Source: Candidatus Uhrbacteria bacterium
Lineage (GTDB): Bacteria; Patescibacteriota; Patescibacteriia; UBA9934
DNA: 18,098 nucleotides
Direction: 5' to 3'
NCBI GenBank assembly: GCA_903891735.1
Contig: CAITFQ010000045.1
Location: 1 to 18,098, forward strand
The position numbers and the translations under genes were made by a program. The notes under the pieces are model-generated. The model did not search any database. It was given only the letters and a program-made list of their open reading frames with translations, and was not told the origin of the DNA. This document shows, one piece after another, positions 6,994 to 14,580 of the stretch; within the stretch, counting starts at the first letter, position 1; every line of letters begins with the position of its first letter.

Positions 6994-7275
6994 ATGACAA
7001 AAGTACTTCGTCGACGCATTGTGATCAGTGTGATAGGCGGGGTGCTTTTAGCTTGGGGATCGATTTTTATTCACCAGACTAAGCCCATGGTGCCGCAGTT
7101 AGCAGCTGGGTATCCGGTGCCGTATCTGTACGATGCCCAGGGAGTGAGTGTTGAGAACAGCTTGGGAGTAGAGGATTATTTTTATGGCTGGTCGTTCTTG
7201 TTTGATGTGATGGTGTGGGCAGCGATGGTCAGCGCAGTAGTTGAGATTGTTGAGAATAAAATAAGAGCCCATTAA
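6994..7275 (+). CDS. Small two-helix membrane protein, unknown
   Basis: This 93-residue protein has a basic N terminus (TKVLRRR), a hydrophobic helix at about 9-27 (VISVIGGVLLAWGSIFI) and a second helix at about 68-86 (FLFDVMVWAAMVSAVVEIV). Between them is a loop of about 40 residues containing YPVPYLYDAQG. I do not recognise a family. It begins 10 bases after the TraR/DksA-like gene, so the two are probably in one operon. Its stop codon lies inside a strong hairpin (7266-7295). Confidence 0.7.
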   Translation: MTKVLRRRIVISVIGGVLLAWGSIFIHQTKPMVPQLAAGYPVPYLYDAQGVSVENSLGVEDYFYGWSFLFDVMVWAAMVSAVVEIVENKIRAH

Positions 7276-7295
7276 GGACGGGACCTTAAAGGGCT
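7266..7295 (+). terminator. Hairpin overlapping the stop of the small membrane protein
   Basis: AGCCC (7266-7270) pairs with GGGCT (7291-7295). After one mismatch TTAAGG pairs with CCTTAA, around a six-base loop. No T tract follows on +; on the minus strand CTTATTTTA follows. It is likely the 3' end of the two-gene operon. Confidence 0.5.
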
Positions 7296-7323
7296 TGCTT
7301 ACCGTTGGTGATGACGGGATAAT
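7295..7323 (+). promoter_or_regulatory. Possible promoter of the ParB-like gene
   Basis: TTGCTT (7295-7300) and GATAAT (7318-7323) are 17 bases apart, placing the transcript start near 7330, about 23 bases before the next start codon. Confidence 0.4.
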
Positions 7324-7352
7324 AGCAAGACGTACGCTCGTCGTCAATAAAT

Positions 7353-7748
7353 ATGCCTAAACAAGAAAATTATAATGAACCGATAGAGAAAATTGGCTTT
7401 GATTTTGATTGGGATGAAAGCAAAGTTTGGGCGCTCGAGGAGCCAGTGACGACGATGCCACTAGCGGAGTTGGCTTGGCATTTGGATTATCCATTCTTTT
7501 GGGAGAAGGGTGGTAAGTATAATTTGAAGCCGAGAGAGGTGATGACGCAGCCTGAGGCTCATGTCGAAGAAGCTGAGAGGGTGATGAAGACTGACACGTC
7601 GTTCCCGCTTGATGTGATGGAGAATAAAGGACGGTGGTTACTGCTTGATGGCCTGCATCGCTTAACAAAGTTAGCGATGAGTAGTGCTACAGAGGTGCAG
7701 GTGAGAATTATTCCCCGATCGAGGATTGCGGAGATTACGAAGGAGTAA
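7353..7748 (+). CDS. ParB/sulfiredoxin-like domain protein
   Basis: The 131-residue product has a LLLDGLHRLTKLAM segment, with DGLHR at residues 99-103. This fits the GxHR signature of the ParB/sulfiredoxin nucleotide-binding fold. The upstream FPLDVMENKGRW and downstream EVQVRIIPRSRI strands fit the same fold. True ParB has a DNA-binding middle domain and partners with ParA; neither is present here. This is a stand-alone domain protein whose substrate is unknown, and a chromosome-segregation role should not be assumed. No Shine-Dalgarno is visible. Two GGACGAC hairpins and lspA follow. Confidence 0.65.
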   Translation: MPKQENYNEPIEKIGFDFDWDESKVWALEEPVTTMPLAELAWHLDYPFFWEKGGKYNLKPREVMTQPEAHVEEAERVMKTDTSFPLDVMENKGRWLLLDGLHRLTKLAMSSATEVQVRIIPRSRIAEITKE

Positions 7749-7758
7749 AAAGTGCAAA

Positions 7759-7821
7759 GGACGACTCTAAGAATCGTCCTGATCAATGTTTGCAGGGCTG
7801 GGACGACTCTGAGTGTCGTCC
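7759..7821. repeat. Tandem near-identical hairpins before lspA
   Basis: The first hairpin has arms AGGACGA (7759-7765) and TCGTCCT (7775-7781). The second has GGACGAC (7801-7807) and GTCGTCC (7815-7821). Both begin with GGACGACTCT. They occupy the gap between the ParB-like gene and lspA, with no T tract behind either. They may be 3' protection elements, attenuator-like stems or protein-binding sites. Confidence 0.6.
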
Positions 7822-7827
7822 TGGGGT

Positions 7828-7836
7828 TTATCCACA
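7828..7836 (-). promoter_or_regulatory. Perfect DnaA box upstream of lspA
   Basis: TTATCCACA matches the DnaA box exactly and ends two bases before the lspA start codon. A single box may be chance, but it is the third perfect 9-mer in about 2 kb. Confidence 0.35.
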
Positions 7837-7838
7837 TT

Positions 7839-8285
7839 ATGAAAAAGTCGATATTGATTGTTGCCAGCGCGATGGCCATCGAAGTGGTCGATGTGGTCTT
7901 AAAGTTGGTGGCGATTAATAGCTTTCAACCTGATACAGAAGTTATAAGTTGGCCGGTGGCGTTAGCGCTGCATAAGAATCCGGGGATTACGGGCGATACG
8001 ATGATACCGTTGGTTATTGTGATACCGATTACGCTCTTGGTGATTATCGTTTTAGCCAAGTGGGCGTGGGAGAAGAGAAAAGAGAGAGTGATGGCAGCGG
8101 CCGGGGCGGGGGTTGTGGTGATTGGCGCGCTGGGAAATTTAGTTGATAGGGTGATGCATGGGTTTACCACGGATTATTTGATATTCTTCAGGCTGTCGGC
8201 GATTAATTTGTCAGATATCCTCATAGTGACTGGCGCAATTATTTTATTGTGTTGTAATAGGAGTACTCCCCAGTCGACGAAATAG
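7839..8285 (+). CDS. lspA: Divergent lipoprotein signal peptidase (signal peptidase II)
   Basis: LspA is the inner-membrane aspartyl protease that removes signal peptides from diacylated prolipoproteins. This 148-residue protein has four hydrophobic segments and the family landmarks in order: D18 and K22 (VVDVVLKLVA), N47 (HKNPGITGD), N100 and D103 (GALGNLVDRV), D112, and N123 with D126 (AINLSDILI). D103 and D126 correspond to the catalytic pair. The middle N-GAAF box is altered to NPGITGDT, so the protein is divergent though its catalytic residues are intact. The ATG at 7839 gives a normal N terminus; a longer frame back to 7752 would read through two hairpins. A terminator-like stem follows the stop. 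Confidence 0.85.
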   Translation: MKKSILIVASAMAIEVVDVVLKLVAINSFQPDTEVISWPVALALHKNPGITGDTMIPLVIVIPITLLVIIVLAKWAWEKRKERVMAAAGAGVVVIGALGNLVDRVMHGFTTDYLIFFRLSAINLSDILIVTGAIILLCCNRSTPQSTK

Positions 8286-8328
8286 GAAACTTCCCCAGTT
8301 GAGACTAGTTTCAACTGAGAAAGTTTCC
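8285..8328 (+). terminator. Terminator-like hairpin after lspA
   Basis: GGAAACTT (8285-8292) pairs with AAGTTTCC (8321-8328). Inside, after a CCCC/GAGA internal loop, AGTTGA (8297-8302) pairs with TCAACT (8311-8316). ATCTTAATTCTC follows, only moderately T-rich. Confidence 0.55.
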
Positions 8329-8360
8329 ATCTTAATTCTCTCCCCAACAACATATTTTTT

Positions 8361-9887
8361 ATGGGGTCTGCTTGTAGTTATGCGTCAGCGTTAACCGGGT
8401 TAAAGGCGGAGACGGTGAGAGTAGAGGCGGATATCGCGTCGGGACTGCCGAAGTTCCTGATTGTGGGGTTGCCGGACACAGCGGTGAATGAGTCGCGGGA
8501 GAGAGTTAGATCAGCGATCAAGAATAGTGGCCTAAAGTTTCCACGGACGCATATTATAATTAATTTGGCGCCGGCGGATGTGAAGAAGCAGGGGCCAGCT
8601 TATGATTTGGCGATTGCGGTAGCGGTGCTCTCGGCGCACGGGCACTTTGAGGAGCCAGTTAAGTTGGCCGATTATGTGTTCTTGGGTGAGTTGGCACTCG
8701 ATGGGAGAGTAAGGCCAGTGCGTGGGGCGTTGCTGACGGCGATGATGGCTAAGGAACAAGGGTTCAAGGGGATTGTGGTGTCGCCCGAGAATGCGAATGA
8801 GGCGGCGCTAGTGAAGGGTTTGACGGTTTATGTGGTAGAGACTTTGGAAGAGTGCTTGGACGGGTTGGCGGATGGTTCGATGACGAAGTATAAAGCGCCG
8901 AAGATGACGGCCGCCGATACGACACAGGGGGACGACATGATGAATATTCGTGGGCAAACGCAAGTGAAGCGAGCGATGGAAATTGCGGCGGCGGGCGGGC
9001 ATAACATTTTACTGGCGGGGACGCCGGGCAGTGGTAAGACAATGTTGGCCAGGGCACTGCCGTCAATTTTGCCGACGTTGACGTTCGCCGAGGCGCTGCA
9101 GATAACGATGATCCATTCGGTGGCGGGGACGCTCGAGGGGACAAGGGCGCTGGTGGCGGAACGGCCGTTCAGAAGCCCACATCACACCAGTTCGGGAACG
9201 GCGTTGGTGGGTGGTGGGGCGTGGCCGAAGCCGGGTGAGGTGTCACTGGCGCATCGCGGGGTGTTGTTTTTGGATGAGTTCCCAGAGTTTTCTAGAGTCG
9301 TTCTTGAGAACTTACGGCAGCCGCTGGAAGATGGGATGGTGACGATCTCGCGGGCGGCGGGAACGCTGGAGTTTCCGGCGCGCTTCATGTTGGTGGCGGC
9401 GATGAATCCGTGTCCGTGCGGATTTTTGAATGATCCGGGCCGGGAGTGTACGTGTAATCCCAATCAAATATTAAAGTATCAGCAAAAGATTTCGGGGCCG
9501 CTGCTTGATAGAATTGATATGTGTTGTGAGGTGCCGCGAGTCGACTTTGCCAAGTTGACGAGTGGTGAGGATGAGGAAACGTCAGCGAGCATGAGGGAAA
9601 GAGTGCAGCGGGCACGGGATGTGCAGACAGAACGGTATGAGGGCAGCCGAATTCATACGAATGCCGAGCTGCGATCGCAGTTGTTGCGGCAACATTGTTT
9701 GCTCGACGAAGAGAGTAATAATTTGATGAAGCATGCGGTTGATAAGTTGGCGATGAGTGCGCGGGGCTATACGCGGGTGCTGCGCGTGGCGCGGACGATT
9801 GCCGATCTAGCGGGCGTCAAAACAATAACTGCAGGCCAGATTGCTGAGGCGCTGCAGTATCGTCCAAAGGTAAGTAGCCGAGGTTAG
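8361..9887 (+). CDS. comM: YifB/ComM-family AAA+ ATPase (Mg-chelatase-like)
   Basis: ComM is a hexameric DNA helicase that promotes branch migration when single-stranded DNA taken up in natural transformation recombines with the chromosome. The 508 residues show an N-terminal Lon-like/ChlI domain (about 5-170, GLPKFLIVGLPDTAVNESRE), Walker A GTPGSGKT (220-227), Walker B VLFLDEFPEF (about 302-311), sensor region MNPCPCG, the CTCNPNQILKYQQKISGPLLDRIDM block with its arginine finger, and the C-terminal Mg-chelatase domain. Length matches the family (about 500-510). Its stop abuts that of the convergent peptidase gene without a gap. Competence is inferred; no com pilus gene is in the window. Confidence 0.94.
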   Translation: MGSACSYASALTGLKAETVRVEADIASGLPKFLIVGLPDTAVNESRERVRSAIKNSGLKFPRTHIIINLAPADVKKQGPAYDLAIAVAVLSAHGHFEEPVKLADYVFLGELALDGRVRPVRGALLTAMMAKEQGFKGIVVSPENANEAALVKGLTVYVVETLEECLDGLADGSMTKYKAPKMTAADTTQGDDMMNIRGQTQVKRAMEIAAAGGHNILLAGTPGSGKTMLARALPSILPTLTFAEALQITMIHSVAGTLEGTRALVAERPFRSPHHTSSGTALVGGGAWPKPGEVSLAHRGVLFLDEFPEFSRVVLENLRQPLEDGMVTISRAAGTLEFPARFMLVAAMNPCPCGFLNDPGRECTCNPNQILKYQQKISGPLLDRIDMCCEVPRVDFAKLTSGEDEETSASMRERVQRARDVQTERYEGSRIHTNAELRSQLLRQHCLLDEESNNLMKHAVDKLAMSARGYTRVLRVARTIADLAGVKTITAGQIAEALQYRPKVSSRG

Positions 9888-11291
9888 CTAGCGGATGTAT
9901 TCGAGCGGGTTGCGGAAGTCGCGGCGACCGTTCGGACCGATGACTTCGAAGTGGAGGTGAGTGCCGGTGGAGCTGCCAGTTGAACCACAGCGACCGATGG
10001 GCTGGCCGGCGGTCACGACGTCACCAGTTTTAACGTAGAGAGCGTAGTGGTGGCCGTAGCGCGTCATGAGGCCGTTCGGGTGTTGGATTTCGACGGTATT
10101 GCCGTAACCATTGCGCCAACCGGCGTAGGAAACGACACCGGCAGCGGCGGCGTAGTTGTCGTTGGTGGAAGAACCGTTAGCATGGCCGTTACAGTCAATG
10201 TCGACCCCGGTGTGGTTCCAGCTGAGGCCACGAACAATGTAGGTGCCGTCGGTTGGCCAGAGCATTTTGGCGCCGGCGTTATGGGCAGTGGTGGCGGTGG
10301 TGGTCTTGGGCACTGGTACAGCATTCAAGGCACGGCCGGCAGTACCGGTAACTGGCTTGGGAGCAATGGCGACAATGGTTGGCAGCAGACTGCCACCAGG
10401 GATAATAATCTGTTGACCAACGGTGAGAGTGCCTGAAGAATCGAGCTTGTTGTAGGCGATGATCTTAGCTTGGTCGACGGAGTATACTTTGGCAATATGG
10501 GCCAGAGTGTCGCCCTTTTTGACGGTGGTGGCGACGCCAGAAGTAGGCAAAATGGTTAGCGTCTGCCCGGGCTTAACCAAGGAACGCAAAGTGAGGTTAT
10601 TGGCCCAGAGGAGAGTATTGAGACTGATGCCAAAGTGTTGGGCGATGGTTGAAAGCGTGTCGCCCTGACCAACGACGTAGCTTTCTGTGGCTTCGCGAGC
10701 AGCCACACTGGCGCTACCAGAAGACATGGCCAACGAGGATAAGGAGCTGCCGCCAATAACAACGCTGGCGGTGTCTTGGCTGTTGTCGGCTAAGGAAATA
10801 GTGTCGAGGCTGGGAGTAAGAGTGCCAGCAGCGAGGTATTTAACTGGGGCTAGAGATTTGGTGTGGCTGGAATTGGCGTACTCATCGGTCAGTTGTTCGG
10901 AGTGGTGCGTAACGAGGGCGTACATGAGGCTGCGTTCGCCGTAGGTTTCGGCCCTAACGGTACCGAGCTGGAAGTTGACGACGCCAGCCACCACAGCAAT
11001 CACCACCGCGACAACGTGCAGCATGTGCCGGTTGGCGACTATGTACATGAACTTGTTTTTGGCCGGGCGGTACCAATGTTCTAAACGACGGCGGAGCAAG
11101 TAAAGACCGTGATAAAGCGGGACAAAGAGGTGAGGTATGGCGAAACGGCCAATAAAGGCAAAGGGCTTAACCAGAAAGCGACCAACGGTTAAAAAGGTCG
11201 ACTTGGCCCGCACGAGAAGGCGGACGACGACTAACCCCAGGCGAACGAAAATGTTTTTGAAGGTAGGAATACAAGCTTTAGGATAGCGCAT
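9888..11291 (-). CDS. Membrane-anchored LysM/M23 peptidoglycan endopeptidase
   Basis: M23 enzymes are zinc metallopeptidases cutting peptide cross-links in peptidoglycan. The order in the 467 residues is: basic/hydrophobic cytoplasmic N terminus (about 1-88), one membrane helix (about 91-108, VVAVVIAVVAGVVNF), a Ser/Thr-rich linker, two LysM repeats (about 205-249 and 255-298, each with GDTL..IA), a Pro/Thr linker, and the M23 domain (about 335-467). Zinc and catalytic residues are visible: H360 and D364 in HTGVDID, the RYGHHY histidine, and H445/H447 in HLHFEV. The protein is probably extracellular and wall-bound, acting in wall remodelling or division. The N-terminal extension of about 90 residues before the helix is unusually long. 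Confidence 0.92.
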   Translation of the reverse strand: MRYPKACIPTFKNIFVRLGLVVVRLLVRAKSTFLTVGRFLVKPFAFIGRFAIPHLFVPLYHGLYLLRRRLEHWYRPAKNKFMYIVANRHMLHVVAVVIAVVAGVVNFQLGTVRAETYGERSLMYALVTHHSEQLTDEYANSSHTKSLAPVKYLAAGTLTPSLDTISLADNSQDTASVVIGGSSLSSLAMSSGSASVAAREATESYVVGQGDTLSTIAQHFGISLNTLLWANNLTLRSLVKPGQTLTILPTSGVATTVKKGDTLAHIAKVYSVDQAKIIAYNKLDSSGTLTVGQQIIIPGGSLLPTIVAIAPKPVTGTAGRALNAVPVPKTTTATTAHNAGAKMLWPTDGTYIVRGLSWNHTGVDIDCNGHANGSSTNDNYAAAAGVVSYAGWRNGYGNTVEIQHPNGLMTRYGHHYALYVKTGDVVTAGQPIGRCGSTGSSTGTHLHFEVIGPNGRRDFRNPLEYIR

Positions 11292-11358
11292 TTGGGCGAT
11301 TGGGTCAAAGCCTGGTCTTCATCTTTAGAAAATTATTTGGCTAATGGTAGCAAAAGAA

Positions 11359-11387
11359 TTGACAGTATTTGTCAAGTTACCTATACT
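11359..11387 (+). promoter_or_regulatory. Consensus promoter of tig
   Basis: TTGACA (11359-11364) and TATACT (11382-11387) are exactly 17 bases apart. Transcription should start near 11394, which rules out any trigger-factor start before that point. Confidence 0.88.
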
Positions 11388-11418
11388 CTGGCGACTTAGT
11401 TTAAGCTGCAATTTTATT

Positions 11419-12708
11419 ATGTCCTACGTTGTTGAACAGTTGCCCGATCAAAAAGCAAAAATTACCGTCACCATTCCGGCGGATGAGGTGACTGAGGCCT
11501 GTCAGGTGGCAGCTGCCCACATGGCCGAGGAAGTGACGATCCCAGGCTACCGCCCGGGCAAGGCACCATACGAAGCGATTAAGCAAAAAGTTGGCGAGAT
11601 GGCGATTTTGGAGCACGCAACCGAAGATTTGGTGCGTCAGAGTTTTGTGGCGGCGATGGTGGAGGCGGACTTGGACGTGGTTGGTCAGCCGTTTTTTGCT
11701 ATGGAAAAGTTGGCTCCGGGGAATGACTTCGTCTACAGCGCCGAGATTGCCTTGATGCCGCAGATTACGAAGTTAGCGGATTGGACTAAGCTCAAGGTTG
11801 AGAAGAAGGACACCGAGCCTAGTAAGGAGTTGTTGGAGCAGGCTAAGGCTGACATTGTGCGGATGCAGACCAAGGAGGTGAAAGCTGAGGCTGGTCGGGC
11901 TTTAGCGATGGGTGATAAGGCGGTCGTCAATTTGACCATGAAGAAGGATGGCGTCGTGTTGGAAGGCGGCGAGAGCAAGAACCATGGCGTGTTCACCAAC
12001 GAGACTTATTACGTGCCAGGGTTTGTGGATGAAATTCTCGGCCTTAAAGAAGGCGACGAGAAGACGTTCACGCTGAATTTCCCAGATGAACATTATCAGA
12101 AGCATTTGGCGGGTAAGCCGGTCGACTTTACGATTAGACTGAACGAGATTTTCTTGTTGCAGCCACCGATGTTTGACGATGCGTTTGCGGTGACGGTCGG
12201 CCTTAAGAGTGCCAGCGAGATGGAGGAGAAACTGATGGAGAATTTGCGGGTGGAGAACCAAGTAGAGGAGGCCCGCCGCTTAGATAAAGCAGTTCTCGAT
12301 TTGGTGGCCGAGAAGTCCACGTTTGATGTGATTCCTGATTTGTTGGTCAACCAAGAAATTGAGAAGATGACCCATGAATTGGAACACCAGGTGACGAGCC
12401 AAGGGATGGACTTTGCGCAGTATTTGAAGTCGATTAATAAGTCTTTGGTTGACCTGAAGATTGATTTTACACCGGCGGCATTGCAACGGATTAAGGTGGG
12501 AATTATTTTGAAGAAGATTAGCGCTGAGGAGAAAGTGACGGTTGATCAGAGCGTGCTCGATGCTGAACTCGATAAGGTGGCCGAGCAGTACAAGGATGAT
12601 GCTGAAGCTGCCAAGCAGATTTATGAGCCACAGTATCGGGATTATATTGAACGGCAGATGGTGAATCGGAAGACGATCGATTTGTTGAAGGAAAAGATGG
12701 TGAAGTAA
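11419..12708 (+). CDS. tig: Trigger factor (ribosome-associated chaperone and prolyl isomerase)
   Basis: Trigger factor docks beside the ribosome exit tunnel and shields nascent chains. The 429 residues match the usual length and order: N-terminal ribosome-binding domain with IPGYRPGKAPYEAI (G43 onward; the family signature is GFRxGxxP), a FKBP-type isomerase domain (about 150-240, GDKAVVNLTMKKDGVVLEGGE and YVPGFVDEILGLKEGDEKTF), and the helical C-terminal chaperone domain. The start at 11419 is fixed by the promoter; the frame is open upstream to 11344 but that lies before the -35. No Shine-Dalgarno is visible in the 25-base leader. It is a single-gene unit closed by a perfect terminator. 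Confidence 0.96.
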   Translation: MSYVVEQLPDQKAKITVTIPADEVTEACQVAAAHMAEEVTIPGYRPGKAPYEAIKQKVGEMAILEHATEDLVRQSFVAAMVEADLDVVGQPFFAMEKLAPGNDFVYSAEIALMPQITKLADWTKLKVEKKDTEPSKELLEQAKADIVRMQTKEVKAEAGRALAMGDKAVVNLTMKKDGVVLEGGESKNHGVFTNETYYVPGFVDEILGLKEGDEKTFTLNFPDEHYQKHLAGKPVDFTIRLNEIFLLQPPMFDDAFAVTVGLKSASEMEEKLMENLRVENQVEEARRLDKAVLDLVAEKSTFDVIPDLLVNQEIEKMTHELEHQVTSQGMDFAQYLKSINKSLVDLKIDFTPAALQRIKVGIILKKISAEEKVTVDQSVLDAELDKVAEQYKDDAEAAKQIYEPQYRDYIERQMVNRKTIDLLKEKMVK

Positions 12709-12721
12709 GGGTGAGTCAAAC

Positions 12722-12761
12722 AATCACGTCCCGGACGCGTGCTGGCGTCCGGGACGTGATT
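12722..12761. terminator. Strong bidirectional terminator between tig and the methyltransferase
   Basis: A perfect 16-pair stem (12722-12737 with 12746-12761, loop CGTGCTGG) is followed by TTGTTTA on + and TTGTTTG on -. It ends tig and the convergent methyltransferase gene. Confidence 0.92.
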
Positions 12762-12765
12762 TTGT

Positions 12766-13458
12766 TTACTGCTTGCGACAAACCAATAACACCGTATTCC
12801 AGTGACTAAAAGCTAGTTCGACTTTGAAGCCAACGTCGATCAACCACTGTTGCTGGTCTTCGACGGTGTCGAGTTGGTTGAGAAAAAGATGATGATGTGC
12901 CCAGTCGGTGAGGGTTTGTTCGTCCGTGGCGTGCTCGACCAGGTGGTGATAGTGATGGGCGGTGTTGAGGGCCGAGAGATGAAGATTGCTGCTCGTCATG
13001 AGGTCGCCGAGGATGAAGAGGCCGCCCGGCTTGAGGAGATGATAGGCTTTGGCGAAGAGCGCGCGCTTGCCGGCAGCGTCTTGGTGATGCAAGCCGATGA
13101 CTGAGGAAATTAGATTGTACTTTTTGGGTAAGTCGAGATTGGCGTAATCGCCCAAGATGTAATCGATACCGATAGTGCCGAGACGCTGCTGGGCGAGCTC
13201 TAACATGTTGGCCGAGAAATCGATGACGTCAAAGTGAGACCGGGGTAAGTAGTCTTGGATCAGCTTGGTAGTTAAGCCAGTGCCGACGCCGAGGTCGAGG
13301 ATGTTATAGTCGATGAGGGGACTGAAGTGAGCTTTAATGGTGGCGAGAATGTGCTCGTGGAGTTCGCGGTGAAAAGGAATAGCGGCTACGATGTCGCGAT
13401 CGTATTTGGACGACGAATAACGATGGTAGTTTAAATCGCTAGCGCTGACGTTGGTCAT
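12766..13458 (-). CDS. Class I SAM-dependent methyltransferase
   Basis: The 230-residue protein has the Rossmann-like methyltransferase motifs: motif I LDLGVGTG (residues 54-61) for SAM binding, motif II with FDVIDFSANML, the ISSVIGLHH segment equivalent to motif IV, and LLKPGGLFILGDL (motif V/VI). It resembles the UbiE/Methyltransf_25 group that modifies small molecules or lipids, but the substrate cannot be read from the sequence. It shares its terminator with tig. Upstream is the first copy of the tandem-hairpin element (13479-13550). No good Shine-Dalgarno precedes the ATG. Confidence 0.85.
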   Translation of the reverse strand: MTNVSASDLNYHRYSSSKYDRDIVAAIPFHRELHEHILATIKAHFSPLIDYNILDLGVGTGLTTKLIQDYLPRSHFDVIDFSANMLELAQQRLGTIGIDYILGDYANLDLPKKYNLISSVIGLHHQDAAGKRALFAKAYHLLKPGGLFILGDLMTSSNLHLSALNTAHHYHHLVEHATDEQTLTDWAHHHLFLNQLDTVEDQQQWLIDVGFKVELAFSHWNTVLLVCRKQ

Positions 13459-13478
13459 AGAATATTAGTTGGACCGAA

Positions 13479-13550
13479 TCCAAAGCGTCATTTATTAACG
13501 GCTTGGAAAGGGGCGCGAGGGGAGTGCGGTGCGGCACTCGACCCTCACGC
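13479..13550 (-). repeat. Tandem-hairpin element, copy 1
   Basis: Stem A is 13513-13521 with 13542-13550 (nine pairs, one G-T), extended by GAGTGC (13522-13527)/GCACTC (13534-13539). Stem B is 13479-13507 (TCCAA/TTGGA outer arms, AT-rich loop). The two are separated by a short AAGGG on +, read as CCCTT on minus. The element begins a few bases after the stop at 13557 and ends 20 bases before the methyltransferase start, so it may be a 3' end of one gene, a leader of the next, or both. Confidence 0.65.
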
Positions 13551-13556
13551 AGTGGC

Positions 13557-13856
13557 TCATTCGTTTGCCATGAGCTCGATGAGAAAGTTCTCCTGAGTAG
13601 CATCCATCTGCCTGCTCCCAATGCTGAGTTCAGCCATGACGCAAACGAATTTGATCATGGAAGAAATCATTGAGACGCCCTGGAAGGCGAATTCGCTGTC
13701 ACGCTTGGCGTGCTCGTCGACGAAGTACAGGTGACCATGCTCCGCTGACTCAAGCATGAGGGTGTAGGTACCTGGGTAGGCGAGCAACGATGTGATGCGG
13801 ATGCAATCGCCGGCAACCAGTTTATAGCTCTGACCTGATTCTGTGGAGATTTTCAT
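13557..13856 (-). CDS. Unrecognised 99-residue protein (ORFan)
   Basis: I do not recognise a family. The start at 13856 is supported by CCAGGAG, whose AGGAG lies five bases before the ATG. The product is soluble-looking with an N-terminal half of probable beta strands (SYKLVAGDCIRITSLLAYPGTYTLML, residues 10-35) and a helical C-terminal part. The Shine-Dalgarno and first codons (CCAGGAGT, then ATGAAAATC) closely resemble those of the gene at 13981-14553, suggesting shared expression signals. A tandem-hairpin element lies on each side of the gene. Confidence 0.65.
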   Translation of the reverse strand: MKISTESGQSYKLVAGDCIRITSLLAYPGTYTLMLESAEHGHLYFVDEHAKRDSEFAFQGVSMISSMIKFVCVMAELSIGSRQMDATQENFLIELMANE

Positions 13857-13867
13857 GTTGACTCCTG

Positions 13868-13882
13868 GCCGAAGTGATCGGC
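13868..13882 (-). promoter_or_regulatory. Small hairpin next to the Shine-Dalgarno
   Basis: GCCGA (13868-13872) pairs with TCGGC (13878-13882). It ends directly at the Shine-Dalgarno of the gene starting at 13856 and may modulate its translation. A comparable stem (16069-16083) precedes the gene starting at 16056. Confidence 0.4.
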
Positions 13883-13898
13883 GGTGGGTGGACCGGTT

Positions 13899-13970
13899 CT
13901 GAAACGTCGAGAGATTCGACGCCTCAGAAGGGGGCGCGAGGGGAGTGGAGTGAACACTCGACCCTCACGC
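13899..13970 (-). repeat. Tandem-hairpin element, copy 2
   Basis: Stem A is 13934-13942 with 13962-13970, extended by GAGTG/CACTC; its arms are identical to copy 1. Stem B is 13899-13910 with 13916-13927, a twelve-pair stem with two wobbles and loop GAGAT. The spacer on + is AAGGGG. It lies between the stop of the gene at 13981 and the start at 13856, ending 42 bases before that start. Confidence 0.7.
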
Positions 13971-13980
13971 AAGCTGCTCG

Positions 13981-14553
13981 TTAGAGTGGGAAAGCTACAG
14001 CGGCGTCTGTCACTCGGCTGTAGTCGCCCGAACAACCGCTGTCGAGTCTTCGGTTGCTCAATTCCCACTTGCCGCTTTTCCGTCGATACAAACATGAAAA
14101 TGATTTACCAGGAATGCCACAGCCTGGACGATCTTTTCCATTGAACATCGTCTCCGTCGCCAGCAAGCAGTTGATGTGCTTTGGCACATTGGCCAGGTAG
14201 CCCTGGTTCTGCTCGAGGAAGACCAGGATGTTGGCATTGCCCGGCTTGAGCCCAGCCCGCCAAATCTTGTCGGACAGCTCAGTGTTCTTGATGGCGAGGC
14301 CGTTCCTCATCTCCTTCGTCTGAAAGAAGACGATGGTGCTGGGGTCGACATAGCCGCAAGGATTCTGCACCGTCTTGCCTTCCATAGCCCAGTCGGGTTC
14401 GGTGGGCGGCGCGTCGCCGTTGATGACGATGCCAGAGGTCACGACCGTAGCTGGGTACAGAATGGTTCCTCCAGCGTCGAGGAAAGCGTTGCGGGCGATG
14501 GCGTTGAAGGCACCGTTCGTGATGAAGGACTGCAGTTCGATGGTGATTTTCAT
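13981..14553 (-). CDS. Unrecognised 190-residue protein (ORFan)
   Basis: I do not recognise a family. The start at 14553 is chosen because AGGAG lies seven bases upstream (CCAGGAGTTCACC before ATG); the frame is open to 14613 but the extra 20 residues overlap the leader hairpin and promoter. The product has no obvious signal or membrane segment. It contains several cysteines (NPCGYVD, INCLLAT, PGCGIPGKSFSC, SGCSGD), of which the C-terminal cluster could bind metal or form disulfides. It has its own promoter (14617-14645), and copy 2 of the tandem-hairpin element follows the stop. It may be co-transcribed with the gene at 13557-13856. Confidence 0.7.
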   Translation of the reverse strand: MKITIELQSFITNGAFNAIARNAFLDAGGTILYPATVVTSGIVINGDAPPTEPDWAMEGKTVQNPCGYVDPSTIVFFQTKEMRNGLAIKNTELSDKIWRAGLKPGNANILVFLEQNQGYLANVPKHINCLLATETMFNGKDRPGCGIPGKSFSCLYRRKSGKWELSNRRLDSGCSGDYSRVTDAAVAFPL

Positions 14554-14580
14554 GGTGAACTCCTGGGGTGGGTGGTGGTG

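Noticed and set aside
7353..7748. Chromosome-partitioning parB
   Set aside because: Only the GxHR fold signature is present; the DNA-binding middle domain, a ParA partner and parS sites are missing.
10047..10436. + strand Gly/Val-rich frame inside the M23 peptidase gene
   Set aside because: It is a shadow of a well-supported gene on the other strand.
11344..11418. N-terminal extension of trigger factor
   Set aside because: It lies before and across the TTGACA/TATACT promoter and does not resemble trigger-factor sequence.
13479..13970. CRISPR array
   Set aside because: The repeated hairpins are 350 bases or more apart with genes between them; there are no regular spacers and no cas genes.
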